DNA of 64,000 nucleotides, from assembly GCA_965199095.1 (NCBI GenBank), contig CBDAQM010000008.1, positions 124,001-188,000 of the forward strand, in the 5' to 3' direction. The DNA comes from LMUY01 sp965199095 (GTDB lineage Bacteria; Pseudomonadota; Alphaproteobacteria; Acetobacterales; Acetobacteraceae). A program made the translations under genes and the position numbers. The first letter of the stretch is position 1, and each line of letters starts with the position of its first letter. Under the pieces are notes generated by a model that had not been told where the DNA came from, did not search any database, and saw nothing but the letters and a program-made list of their open reading frames with translations. Positions 33,506-41,545 of this stretch are shown here, piece after piece.

Positions 33506-35092
33506 ATGCGTCGTCGCAGTTTCGTGGCCGCAGGGCTCGCAATACCCGTCGTCTCAGGTTCGGTCCTCGCGCAGCCGCGTTCGCCGCAATCGACCTTGCG
33601 GTTCGTGCCGCAGGTTGGACTGACCTTCCTCGACCCGATCTTCAACATCGCTGCAGTCACCAACTACCACGCCTTCTATGTCTTCGACATGCTTTATGGG
33701 CTGGATAGTCAGCTTCGCCCCCAGCCCCAGATGGCCAAAGGCCATACCATCGAAGACGATGGGCACACCTGGGTTATCCGCCTACGCGACGGGCTAATGT
33801 TCCACGACGGAACTGTCGTGCGCGCCGTCGACGTTGTGGCCAGCCTGAAGCGGTGGGCCGCGAAGGATGCATTTGGCCAGTCGGTCGCGCTCGCCGTGGA
33901 GGAATGGCTAGCTCCCGACGATTACACCGTCAAAGTCCGCTTGAAGCAACCATTTCCACTTTTGGCTGACGCTTTGGCCAAGCCATTCGCCAGCCCGGCG
34001 GTCATCATGCCGGAACGCCTCGCTCGCACAGACCCCGCGACCCAAGTCACCGAGATGGTGGGGTCCGGTCCATACAGGTTTGTCGCGAGTGGGTTCGATC
34101 CGGGGAATAAAGCCGTCTATGCACGTTTCAACCAATACGTGCCGAGAGAGGAGCCGCCCGATTGGTTTGCCGGCGGCAAGCGTGCGGTCTTCGACCGCAT
34201 TGAATGGAACGCCATCCCGGACGCCGGCACCGCGGCGGCCGCGCTGCAGGCAGGGGAGATAGATTGGTGGGAAGATGTTCCCGAAGATCTTGTCCCGTTG
34301 CTACAGCGAAATCCACGCGTCAAGCTTCAGGCCAGCGACCCGACTGGCCTCGTTCCCGTTCTCCGATTTAACTGTACCATTCCGCCTTTCGACAAGCCCG
34401 AACTCCGGCGAGCCGTGCTTCAGGCGGTGAACCAGCAGGACTTCATGGCCGCCATGGTCGGCGGAGATTCGGGGCAGACACGGTCCTGTTTTTCGATGTT
34501 TCCATGCAATACACCTTATGGCGCTCTGCCAGTGGCTAGTGGGATGTCGAACACGCCAGACTTGGATACTTCGCGAGCAGCGGTTCGGCACGCTGGCTAT
34601 GCCGGCGAACCGGTCGTCATCCTCAGCCCGGGCGATTTTCCAGAGTTGAGCGCGCTTTCAGAGGTCGCGTTCAGCCTACTCAAGGAACTCGGCTTCAAGG
34701 TTGAGCTAGCCGTCTCCGATTGGGGTTCATTACTGAAGCGACGCGCCAGCCGGGAGCCGGTGGAGCGCGGTGGCTGGAGCTTGTACGCCTCCTACTGGTC
34801 GGGCCTCGCGATATCCAACCCGGCCGGCAACGCCCTGATACGGGGCCAAGGTAAGGCTGGTTGGGCGGGATGGTACGAGAGCGCCGAAATGGAAACGACT
34901 TTCCAAGGTTGGCTCTCAGCACCGGACGAAGCCGCTCGGAACGACGCCGTGCAGCGAATGGAGCAGATCGCGTTCCGGGACGCACCGACCATTCCGCTAG
35001 GGCAGGTGTTCTCCCGCACCGGCTTCCGTACGTCCATTGAGGGCGTAATGGTGGCGCCGGCGCCGCTGCCGTGGAACGTGCGTCCAGCGTGA
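33506..35092 (+). CDS. extracytoplasmic solute-binding protein, family 5 (peptide/opine/nickel type)
   Basis: The 528 aa protein begins MRRRSFVAAGLAIPVVSGSV with a twin-arginine-like signal peptide ending near VLAQP. SBP family 5 blocks follow: FVPQVGLTFLDPIFN, WVIRLRDGLMFHDGTVVRA, VGSGPYRFVASGFDPGN and FNCTIPPFDKPELRRAV. Such proteins feed Opp/Dpp-type ABC importers from the periplasm, but no dpp-type permease or ATPase genes are nearby, so it is an orphan unless the partners lie elsewhere. It is one base after the aminotransferase and 44 bases before the deacetylase. It is full length by comparison with the family. Confidence 0.9.
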   Translation: MRRRSFVAAGLAIPVVSGSVLAQPRSPQSTLRFVPQVGLTFLDPIFNIAAVTNYHAFYVFDMLYGLDSQLRPQPQMAKGHTIEDDGHTWVIRLRDGLMFHDGTVVRAVDVVASLKRWAAKDAFGQSVALAVEEWLAPDDYTVKVRLKQPFPLLADALAKPFASPAVIMPERLARTDPATQVTEMVGSGPYRFVASGFDPGNKAVYARFNQYVPREEPPDWFAGGKRAVFDRIEWNAIPDAGTAAAALQAGEIDWWEDVPEDLVPLLQRNPRVKLQASDPTGLVPVLRFNCTIPPFDKPELRRAVLQAVNQQDFMAAMVGGDSGQTRSCFSMFPCNTPYGALPVASGMSNTPDLDTSRAAVRHAGYAGEPVVILSPGDFPELSALSEVAFSLLKELGFKVELAVSDWGSLLKRRASREPVERGGWSLYASYWSGLAISNPAGNALIRGQGKAGWAGWYESAEMETTFQGWLSAPDEAARNDAVQRMEQIAFRDAPTIPLGQVFSRTGFRTSIEGVMVAPAPLPWNVRPA

Positions 35093-35136
35093 TGGTGGCA
35101 GGCCGGCACAGGTTGTAAGTTTCCTGGAATCAAACC

Positions 35137-36171
35137 ATGCACGTCTTTTACAACCCCAGTCACGACGGTCATCGTCCGACGACATTCATGATACGCGGTC
35201 AACTCTCTAAGCCGGTCGAAACACCTGAGCGCATCGAGTTGCTTTTGGCCGGTGTGCGCCGCGGCTCGCACGAGATTACTGAAGTTGCGGCCAGCACAAG
35301 CAACGGGCCGGGCGCAGACATCACGCTCGTGCATGCCCCTGAGTATCTTGATTTCCTGCAATCGGCCTACAGCGAGTGGAATGAGGGCCTGTCTCCGCCC
35401 AGAGACGTGTTGCCCAACGTGCATCCGAACCGCCACGCCTCCCACTATTCCCTTCATCCGGTCGCCCGCGCCGGTATGTTCATTGCGGATATGGCTACGG
35501 GCATCGGGCCGAATACGTGGAGCACGGCAAGGGACAGTGCGGAGGTCGCCCTCGCAGCCGGCCGCCATGTGCTCGCCGGTCACCAGTTTGCCTACGCACT
35601 CTGCCGTCCGCCCGGTCATCATGCGTGTTCCGATCTAGCCTGGGGCTTCTGCTATCTTAACAATGTGGCCGTGCTTGCCAGCTTCCTGCTTCGCCACGGG
35701 CTTCGGCGGGTCGCCGTGCTCGACATCGACACGCACCATGGAAACGGCACTCAGCAGATATTCTATCGCCGCAGCGACGTCCTGACTGTCTCGATCCATG
35801 TGGACCCGACGCTCTACCCTCCGTTCTATACTGGCTATGCGAATGAGATTGGCGAAGGCGAAGGCGTGGGCTTCAACCGGAACGTCCTCATGCATCACGG
35901 CGACGGCGATGCTCGGCTGCTCTCGGCCGTGCAAGAAGGGGTCACGGCAATAACAGCCTTCGGGGCTGACGCCGTAATCGTCGCTGTGGGATTTGATGCG
36001 CACAGTCAGGATCCTTTGAGCGTGCTCAAGGTCACGACCGGCGCCTATCATAAAATCTCTGCCATTCTGCGCACCTTCTCAGTCCCGGTGATTTCCGTAC
36101 AGGAGGGTGGTTATCCCGGGCCCCAATTGGCCGATAGTATTGAGGCATTTCTGCAGGGAATGGAGGAGTAA
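35137..36171 (+). CDS. acetylpolyamine amidohydrolase (histone-deacetylase family)
   Basis: The 344 aa protein starts MHVFYNPSHDGHRPTTFMIR, near the family's usual beginning, and has the zinc hydrolase motifs: CRPPGHHACSDLAWGFCYLN (His pair), VLDIDTHHGNGTQQIF (zinc Asp and His), VGFDAHSQDPLSVLK (zinc Asp) and QEGGYPG. Length and the FCYLNN segment match bacterial AphA enzymes, which remove acetyl groups from acetylputrescine, acetylcadaverine or acetylspermidine. With the class III aminotransferase this gives a plausible path: deacetylation of the polyamine, then transamination. Confidence 0.92.
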   Translation: MHVFYNPSHDGHRPTTFMIRGQLSKPVETPERIELLLAGVRRGSHEITEVAASTSNGPGADITLVHAPEYLDFLQSAYSEWNEGLSPPRDVLPNVHPNRHASHYSLHPVARAGMFIADMATGIGPNTWSTARDSAEVALAAGRHVLAGHQFAYALCRPPGHHACSDLAWGFCYLNNVAVLASFLLRHGLRRVAVLDIDTHHGNGTQQIFYRRSDVLTVSIHVDPTLYPPFYTGYANEIGEGEGVGFNRNVLMHHGDGDARLLSAVQEGVTAITAFGADAVIVAVGFDAHSQDPLSVLKVTTGAYHKISAILRTFSVPVISVQEGGYPGPQLADSIEAFLQGMEE

Positions 36172-36532
36172 GCAAAGTCGGCGAAGTTTGAACCCAGTGG
36201 GACCGCTGCCGATCGCTGGGAGCAAGGTAGAGAGCCAGTATCCGGTGATTCAAGCCCGCGTTTGTACCGATCTGCAGCTGCTGACTTAACACTCCCCATG
36301 GTGAGACTCTGCATCTAACGTGCCGCAACCCTATCATCCGATACGAATCTCAAACAGTTTCTCCACCAAACTGCGACATACAGCGGCCACGCATCACCTA
36401 TGATAACGTCATTTATCATGGATGATTGGCAGTATGTCTACGCGCCGCATGTACACGCCTTGAAGACGTACATCCTTGACCATCGCGCGCGAATGCCGTA
36501 CCCTTTCAATAAGTACATGATTGGAGACTCTT
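36172..36532. promoter_or_regulatory. upstream region of toxin-antitoxin operon with four GTAC-centred sites
   Basis: 360 bases without a gene. Near the antitoxin start are four GTAC copies: ATGTAC (36449-36454) and GTACAT (36468-36473) form an inverted pair spaced 13 bases, followed by GTAC at 36498-36501 and 36513-36516. Operators of ribbon-helix-helix antitoxins in this family often contain GTAC-centred palindromes, so they may be autoregulatory sites. GGAG at 36523 precedes a TTG start. Confidence 0.5.
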
Positions 36533-36811
36533 TTGCCCAGACCTGCAGTGGACGACAGTCAGCGAATGAACCTCCGAGTGCGTCCGGAGCAAAAGGCCAC
36601 GCTGATGCGGGCGGCCGCCCTGCGGAACACGGACCTGACGGATTTTGTGCTGCAGCCTGCCCTTCGCGAAGCGGCGGCCATCATAGATGCCGCCGACCAC
36701 GTCCAGCTGTCGGCACGCGATAGCCTGCACGTTCTCGAGCTGCTGGAGAACCCGCCGCCGGCGAATGCCAAGCTACGCGCCGCTGCCAAGGCTATGCCGA
36801 CGCCCGAATGA
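36533..36811 (+). CDS. DUF1778-type antitoxin (ribbon-helix-helix)
   Basis: The frame starting at TTG 36533 gives MPRPAVDDSQRMNLRVRPEQ and continues KATLMRAAALRNTDLTDFVL, the DUF1778 ribbon-helix-helix segment, with the toxin-neutralising tail LLENPPPANAKLRAAAKAM. About 92 aa. GGAG seven bases before favours this start over TTG at 36521. The stop overlaps the toxin start (ATGA), the normal order for TacA-TacT pairs. It should bind its own operator and the GNAT toxin. Confidence 0.88.
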   Translation: MPRPAVDDSQRMNLRVRPEQKATLMRAAALRNTDLTDFVLQPALREAAAIIDAADHVQLSARDSLHVLELLENPPPANAKLRAAAKAMPTPE

Positions 36812-37338
36812 CTGTTTCGCGTTGGCATGAAGAAGCCATCACACGGACGCATGATCGTAGTGCTTTCGATTGCGGCGACCTGGAGCTCAACGGCTTCCTG
36901 CTGCGCTACGCGCGGCAAAGTCATGACCAGGGTGCCGCCAAGACGTTCCTTGCAATCGACGACGCTACGCGAGCTATCCTGGGATTCTATAGTCTGGCAC
37001 CCACCTCGCTCGCCTATCACCGGGCACCCGAAGTGGTGCAACGCGGGCTCGCCCGCCATGAGGTCCCGGGCTTTCGGCTGGCGCGCCTCGCTGTTGACCG
37101 CACCCAGCAAGGAAAAGGCCTTGGCGGTCAGCTTTTGCTGGCAGCCGGCAGGCGCTGCCTGGCAGCCGCGGCAGCCATCGGCGGGACGATCCTCGTGATC
37201 GATGCCAAGACTGACCGGGCCGCTACCTGGTACGTCAGCTATGGAGCGATCCCGCTAGCCGATGGGGAGAGAACGCTTGTCCTGCCGCTGAAGACCATTG
37301 AGCGTTTGCTTGCCGAAGTCGGAAAGCTTTCTTCGTGA
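36808..37338 (+). CDS. GNAT acetyltransferase toxin (TacT/AtaT-like)
   Basis: The 176 aa protein begins MTVSRWHEEAITRTHDRSAF, followed by DCGDLELNGFLLRYARQSHD as in TacT proteins, and the acetyl-CoA binding segment LARLAVDRTQQGKGLGGQLL. A conserved tyrosine sits in ATWYVSYGAIPLAD. Toxins of this group acetylate the amino group of charged aminoacyl-tRNA and block translation. It is translationally coupled to the antitoxin. No defect is visible, so the pair may be functional and may stabilise this region. Confidence 0.9.
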   Translation: MTVSRWHEEAITRTHDRSAFDCGDLELNGFLLRYARQSHDQGAAKTFLAIDDATRAILGFYSLAPTSLAYHRAPEVVQRGLARHEVPGFRLARLAVDRTQQGKGLGGQLLLAAGRRCLAAAAAIGGTILVIDAKTDRAATWYVSYGAIPLADGERTLVLPLKTIERLLAEVGKLSS

Positions 37339-37351
37339 GCGAAGCTCAGTA

Positions 37352-37440
37352 ATGGATCAGCTCTCCAAGGTCGATCCGATGAGCGCCCTGACGCCGCTGC
37401 CTGGCGGCGCGCTGATCCCGTCGCTGATTGCCATCGCCGG
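37352..37440 (+). pseudogene. tyrosine recombinase (integrase), N-terminal fragment
   Basis: From ATG 37352 the reading is MDQLSKVDPMSALTPLPGGA then LIPSLIAIAG, which resembles the N terminus of phage-type integrases of this group just before the core-binding domain. It then runs into LSHPLIS and a stop, where the IS4 remnant begins. Only about 30 residues remain, so the assignment is tentative. Confidence 0.4.
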
Positions 37441-37454
37441 CCTCAGCCATCCCC

Positions 37455-38126
37455 TCATTTCGTAACTGCAGATTTTTGCATGAACAGACCGGCGTTTAAG
37501 ATGGCTTCGGCGAAGTTTTCGATCAGCGGCACAAGCCTGTGCTCTGGCATGGTGGGAATGAGATCGTAGAGCATGCACCCCTGTCGGAACAACGAGTGGG
37601 TACGGGTCTTGCTGGTGTTGGATTTCAACAGCCGGTCCATTGCAAGGCTCTCACCGACCGCACCGAGTAGGGTGAGCAGCGCGGTGGCAAACGCGCTGAC
37701 CAGCAGCAGCCGGTCACGCCGCGTGGGTTCGCCGATACGAGTGGCCGACAGTCCCATGCCAAACCGTAGATCCTTGGTGTCGCGGAACTGTGGCTCGATC
37801 GTCCAGCGCTTGGCATAGTGGTTGACTAGCACCGCAGCCATCGCGTCCGGATCGCTTGCGGCCAGGCACCAGGGTTCTTTCATGCCCTTGGCATGAACGC
37901 ACACCACGGCCCCGACCAGCCGGCCCTTTGCCGTCACCCGGGCATGGCGCAGTTTGCGTGCCCGGCCGCCTTTGCCCACCCATTCGGCCGCTGGCTTGGT
38001 TTGGCCGTCCTCGGCAGTGACGTGGATGTTGCCGCGAAAGCGGATGACATAGCCAAACCCGAGTTCCTCCAGGAACGCGAACAGCTTCTGGTCGCCGAAG
38101 CCGCGGTCGGCCAAGATCGTCACCCG
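37455..38126 (-). pseudogene. IS4-family transposase, 5' part missing
   Basis: The frame has TILADRGFGDQKLFAFLEEL (second catalytic Asp) and YAKRWTIEPQFRDTKDL, which matches the Y-2-R-3-E-6-K signature of IS4 exactly. It ends FMQKSAVTK at 37455. Roughly the first half of the protein, with the first Asp, is missing: at 38127 the sequence switches to the coding frame of an ABC binding protein on the other strand. Confidence 0.85.
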
Positions 38127-38133
38127 GCATTCT

Positions 38134-38396
38134 GGAACTCTCGCGGCATACTCGGCGGGACAGTCGACTTGTTCGCGACCGGCAGCACAACCGCGGCGGC
38201 GTTCGCGAAGGTTTCACGTCGTCCATTCGATCTGAAGTTCCGCATGGAAGACGAACGTGCCTATATCGGCGTTAGCAAAAGCGACCCCGTTCTTCTGACG
38301 CAGGTCAATACGATCATCGCTGAGCCTAGGCAGAATGGAACACTGAATTCACTTTCGGAGAAGTGGCTCGGTAACCCGATGCCAAACGATCTTTAA
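38134..38396 (+). pseudogene. polar amino acid ABC binding protein, C-terminal fragment
   Basis: The frame reads GTVDLFATGSTTAAAFAKVS and ends with a family 3 binding-protein tail: AYIGVSKSDPVLLTQVNTII and NGTLNSLSEKWLGNPMPNDL. About 85 residues remain. The N-terminal two thirds were replaced by the IS4 fragment. It is 39 bases upstream of a matching permease fragment, so both come from one importer operon. Confidence 0.8.
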
Positions 38397-38435
38397 TCGT
38401 CTCCCGGAAGCACCCGACAGACATCGGAAACCGAT

Positions 38436-38805
38436 ATGTTGCACGGCGCCAACTTGGATTGGATTATCGAATACCGCGACATCATCCTGTACGGGTTGTT
38501 TACCACTCTCTATCTTACTTTAGTCGTCGCGTTGCTCGGCACCGTCGTTGGTGTGACGTTCGCTTGGCTGCGCGCACTCGGAACCCGCCCGCTCCGACCT
38601 CTCGTTACTGCCTACGTAGAAGTTGTCCGAAATACGCCGTTCCTAATACAGCTCCTGTTTATATTCTTCGGACTGCCCTCTTTAGGCACCAACATGTCGT
38701 CCGTTGGCGCGGCCATTGTCTCAATGGTCTTCAACCTTGGCGCTTACAGATGCGAAATTGTCAGGGCTGAAATCGAAGCAACTGCAAGGGGCCTGCGCGC
38801 GGCGT
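38436..38805 (+). pseudogene. polar amino acid ABC permease (HisM/GlnP type), C-terminal half missing
   Basis: The protein begins MLHGANLDWIIEYRDIILYG and has TTLYLTLVVALLGTVVGVTF, the conserved EVVRNTPFLIQLLFIFFGLP of this permease family, and GAYRCEIVRAEIEATARGL, the start of the EAA loop. It ends at 38805, where an IS110 fragment begins on the other strand, so about 100 residues including the rest of the EAA loop are lost. Confidence 0.88.
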
Positions 38806-38948
38806 AGTGCTCTTCGAACGACAACACGGCCCGCGGCATCGACGGCATGGACCTGAAAAACGTGCTTGGCGAGATCAATGCCGATCGTTGTAACGTCCAT
38901 TGTGGGTGGCTCCTTCTCGGGTTTGCCTGACAGCAACCAAGCTGGCAC
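38805..38948 (-). pseudogene. IS110/IS1111-family transposase, N-terminal fragment
   Basis: From the ATG at 38900 the reading MDVTTIGIDLAKHVFQVHAV then DAAGRVVVRRALRRA is the characteristic N terminus of IS110-type DEDD transposases (first Asp in GIDLAK). After about 32 residues it runs into the antisense of the permease gene. The rest of the element is gone. Confidence 0.85.
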
Positions 38949-39047
38949 TCAGATGCCGTGAGCGGGAGCCATCCACCCCATCCGCTTTCGGCCGACAACT
39001 TCCGGAGACGACAGCACTTGCTGATCGTCAAAGGTATCTCCGGTAAT

Positions 39048-40526
39048 GTAATTGCTCACCTGGGTAGCCCCAGAGTTGGATCGGGGTGGGCCGTCAAGCC
39101 AGAGTTAACGGTTGACGTGACCACGAGCGACTCGATTCAAGCTCTGTGTGCCCCCCGGTATCGACCTCGCCAAGCTGAGCCACGCGGAGAAGGATGAACT
39201 GATCCTCTCGCTGTTGCCGTTGGTCGGGCGGCTGGAAGCGGCATTGGCGCGGATCACGGACCTGGAGAAGCGCCTGGCCGCCTATGAACGGCCGCCGAAG
39301 AACCCCGGCAATTCCTCGATGCCGCCGTCCAAAGGCCAAAAGCCCAATCGCGCCGAGGGCGACAAACCGCCCCGCAAAGGCCGGCCCGGCGTCGGGCGCA
39401 TGCTGGAACCCAACCCTGATCGCGTGGTCGACGCCACCCTCGATGCCTGCCCGCATTGCGCCGCCAGCTTCCCCGCCGGGCAGCAGACGCCGCAGCAGGT
39501 CTATGACCGCATCAAGTTGCCGCCGATCAAGCCCGACGTGACGCGCGTGCGCCTGTTCGGCGGCCGTTGCACGTGCTGCGGCGAGCGCGCCACGGCTACC
39601 GCACCTGCGGGCTTGGAGCCCGGCTCGCCCTTCGGCCAATCGATCACCGCCCTGGTGGTGTATCTGCATTACGCACACGCCATCGGGCTGGAACGCCTGT
39701 GCGCCCTGATGGCCGAGATGTTCGCGCTGACCATCAGCGAAGGCGCGATCAGCAACATGTCGGCGCGGTCGCGCGAGCCGCTGGTGGCGGCTGCCTCGAC
39801 CATCCAGCAGGCGGTCGTGGCCAGCGAGGTGGTCGCCTCGGATGAAACCTCCGCCCGGGTGAATGGCCAGACCTGGTGGGAGTGGGTCTTCGTCGGCACA
39901 CTGGCCGTGCTGCACGTCATCCGCCCCAGCCGCGGCAAGGCCGTCGTCCAGGAGGTGTTCGGCGCCGTCCAGCCGATGGTCTGGGTGTCCGACATGCTCG
40001 GCAGCCAGCGCGGCCACGCGGTGCAATGGCAGGTGTGCCTGGCCCACCTGCTGCGCGATGCACAGTATGGCATCGAGTGCGGCGACACCGCTTTCAGTAC
40101 GCCATTCAGACGCTTGCTGCTGCGCGCCATCGCCATCGGGCGACGACGCGACACGCTGAAAGACGCCACCCTGAAGCAATATCATGCCGACCTGGACCGT
40201 AGGCTCGACCGGATCATGGCCGCCGTGCCGGTGGGGGAGCCGGGCCGCAAGCTGCGCAAGCGCATCGCCGCCAACCGTGGCCACCTGTTCGTCTTCATGA
40301 CAAACCGGGCCGTGCCCTACACGAACAACGTCTCCGAGCGGAACCTCCACCCCAGCGTCATCTTCCGCAAGGTGACCAACGGCTTCCGCTGCGAATGGGG
40401 CACCCACACCTACGCCGCGTTCCGCTCCATCGTCAGCACCGCCAAAGCCAATCGGGCACCCGTGCTCAACGCACTCCGCACCGCACTGCTCACACCACCA
40501 CTAACCTTACCAGGGTGAGCAATTAC
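39048..40526 (+). mobile_element. complete single-gene IS66-family element (ISBst12-like)
   Basis: Inverted ends GTAATTGCTCACCTGGGTA (39048 onward) and the complement of GTAATTGCTCACCCTGGTA (ending 40526). The element is flanked by a perfect 8 bp duplication CCGGTAAT at 39040-39047 and 40527-40534, the size expected for IS66. It carries only the large transposase, without TnpA or TnpB. Confidence 0.93.
39148..40518 (+). CDS. tnpC: IS66-family transposase TnpC
   Basis: The GTG at 39148 gives 456 aa. A coiled coil (LLPLVGRLEAALARITDLEK) is followed by NPGNSSMPPSKGQKPNR and a zinc-finger-like region (CPHCAASFP, GRCTCCGERA). The DDE core has VVASDETSARVNGQTWWEWV (Asp), MVWVSDMLGSQRGHAVQWQV (Asp) and VPYTNNVSERNLHPSVIFRK (Glu). 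This is the compact IS66 type that works without accessory TnpA/TnpB. It is intact and inside matching ends with a target duplication, so probably active. Confidence 0.95.
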   Translation: MPPGIDLAKLSHAEKDELILSLLPLVGRLEAALARITDLEKRLAAYERPPKNPGNSSMPPSKGQKPNRAEGDKPPRKGRPGVGRMLEPNPDRVVDATLDACPHCAASFPAGQQTPQQVYDRIKLPPIKPDVTRVRLFGGRCTCCGERATATAPAGLEPGSPFGQSITALVVYLHYAHAIGLERLCALMAEMFALTISEGAISNMSARSREPLVAAASTIQQAVVASEVVASDETSARVNGQTWWEWVFVGTLAVLHVIRPSRGKAVVQEVFGAVQPMVWVSDMLGSQRGHAVQWQVCLAHLLRDAQYGIECGDTAFSTPFRRLLLRAIAIGRRRDTLKDATLKQYHADLDRRLDRIMAAVPVGEPGRKLRKRIAANRGHLFVFMTNRAVPYTNNVSERNLHPSVIFRKVTNGFRCEWGTHTYAAFRSIVSTAKANRAPVLNALRTALLTPPLTLPG

Positions 40527-40708
40527 CCGGTAATCTGCGGCTAGCTTTGGATCAACGTCTTCGAGGGCTTTTCTGCCTAACTCACCGTCCAACGCGTCAG
40601 GCGCGCCGTCCTCAAATCGCTCGTCTTCTTCCAGCGGTCAACAAGCGCTACGCCGTCGAGGCAGAAGACAAGCCGCAACTCTTCGGTTGAACGACCGGAC
40701 GGCGAGAT

Positions 40709-41461
40709 TTAGACTCGATCAATCTTCTTGAACCGATCTTGGCTAACGACCAAATGCGATTGCATTGCCGAACGAGCTGCTTGGACGTCGCTTCGCGAGA
40801 TCGCTTCGAAGATCACGAAATGCTCGGATTGGCACCGGTTCAAATGCTGTTCCCTGATTTTTTCGGACTCGACCCGGCTGACACTTGAGTTGCTTGGGAT
40901 CGCTGCTTGGCCAAGTTGATCGAAGAAAACGACGAAAGCGGGGTTGTTGGAGGCTTCTGCGATGGATCGGTGGAAAGCAAGGTCCAGCGTTTCGGTGGGA
41001 GTGCCTGCTTCCATGGCCATACGCATCCGCTCTGCTGCATTCCAAATGCGTTCCTCCTGTGACCATGACCGCCTTATGGCCGCTAGTCCTGCGGCGTGAA
41101 CCTCCACGGCCATGCGCAATTCAAGCACATCCAGAATAGAGGCCGTTGCGAACGTAACCTCGGTGCTGCCGCCCATGGACCGCTCGGATTCACTTTTCGC
41201 GGCCACGAAGACGCCGACGCCATGTCGGGCTTTGATCAGGCCGTCGGCGCGCAAACCGGCCACTGCTTCCCGCACGACGGTACGGCTGACGCCGAACTCC
41301 ACCGCCATCTCCTTCTCGGTGGGCAGTCGCTCGCCGGATTGCAATTGCCCCTCAGCAATCCGAACCCGAAGGGCCTCCGCGGTTCGATATGTCAACGAAC
41401 CAACCTTCGATGATTGCACGTCACCCTCCTGAAACGGATGGCTGTTGTCGGCGATGGCCAT
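40709..41461 (-). CDS. GntR-family regulator (FadR subfamily, FCD domain)
   Basis: The 250 aa protein has a GntR winged helix (LTYRTAEALRVRIAEGQLQS, then LPTEKEMAVEFGVSRTVVRE) and an all-helical FCD effector domain (ILDVLELRMAVEVHAAGLAA, LDLAFHRSIAEASNNPAFVV) with the Asp/His metal-binding pattern. It is the last gene of the eight-gene operon, 84 bases after the ABC ATPase, and is likely its repressor, acting at the 51432-51705 promoter region. The effector is presumably the transported substrate or an intermediate. Confidence 0.9.
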   Translation of the reverse strand: MAIADNSHPFQEGDVQSSKVGSLTYRTAEALRVRIAEGQLQSGERLPTEKEMAVEFGVSRTVVREAVAGLRADGLIKARHGVGVFVAAKSESERSMGGSTEVTFATASILDVLELRMAVEVHAAGLAAIRRSWSQEERIWNAAERMRMAMEAGTPTETLDLAFHRSIAEASNNPAFVVFFDQLGQAAIPSNSSVSRVESEKIREQHLNRCQSEHFVIFEAISRSDVQAARSAMQSHLVVSQDRFKKIDRV

Positions 41462-41545
41462 GCTCGCCGCAAGAGGTTCGGCGGCTGTGCTTGGCTGATC
41501 CGCCAGGCCGCACGGCTTTCGGCCGCATGGTAGTTCGGGGCGTCA

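Noticed and set aside
38960..39047. Possible continuation of the ABC permease or another gene around the IS66 target site
   Set aside because: Joining 39047 to 40535 gives a short open frame with no recognisable motif.
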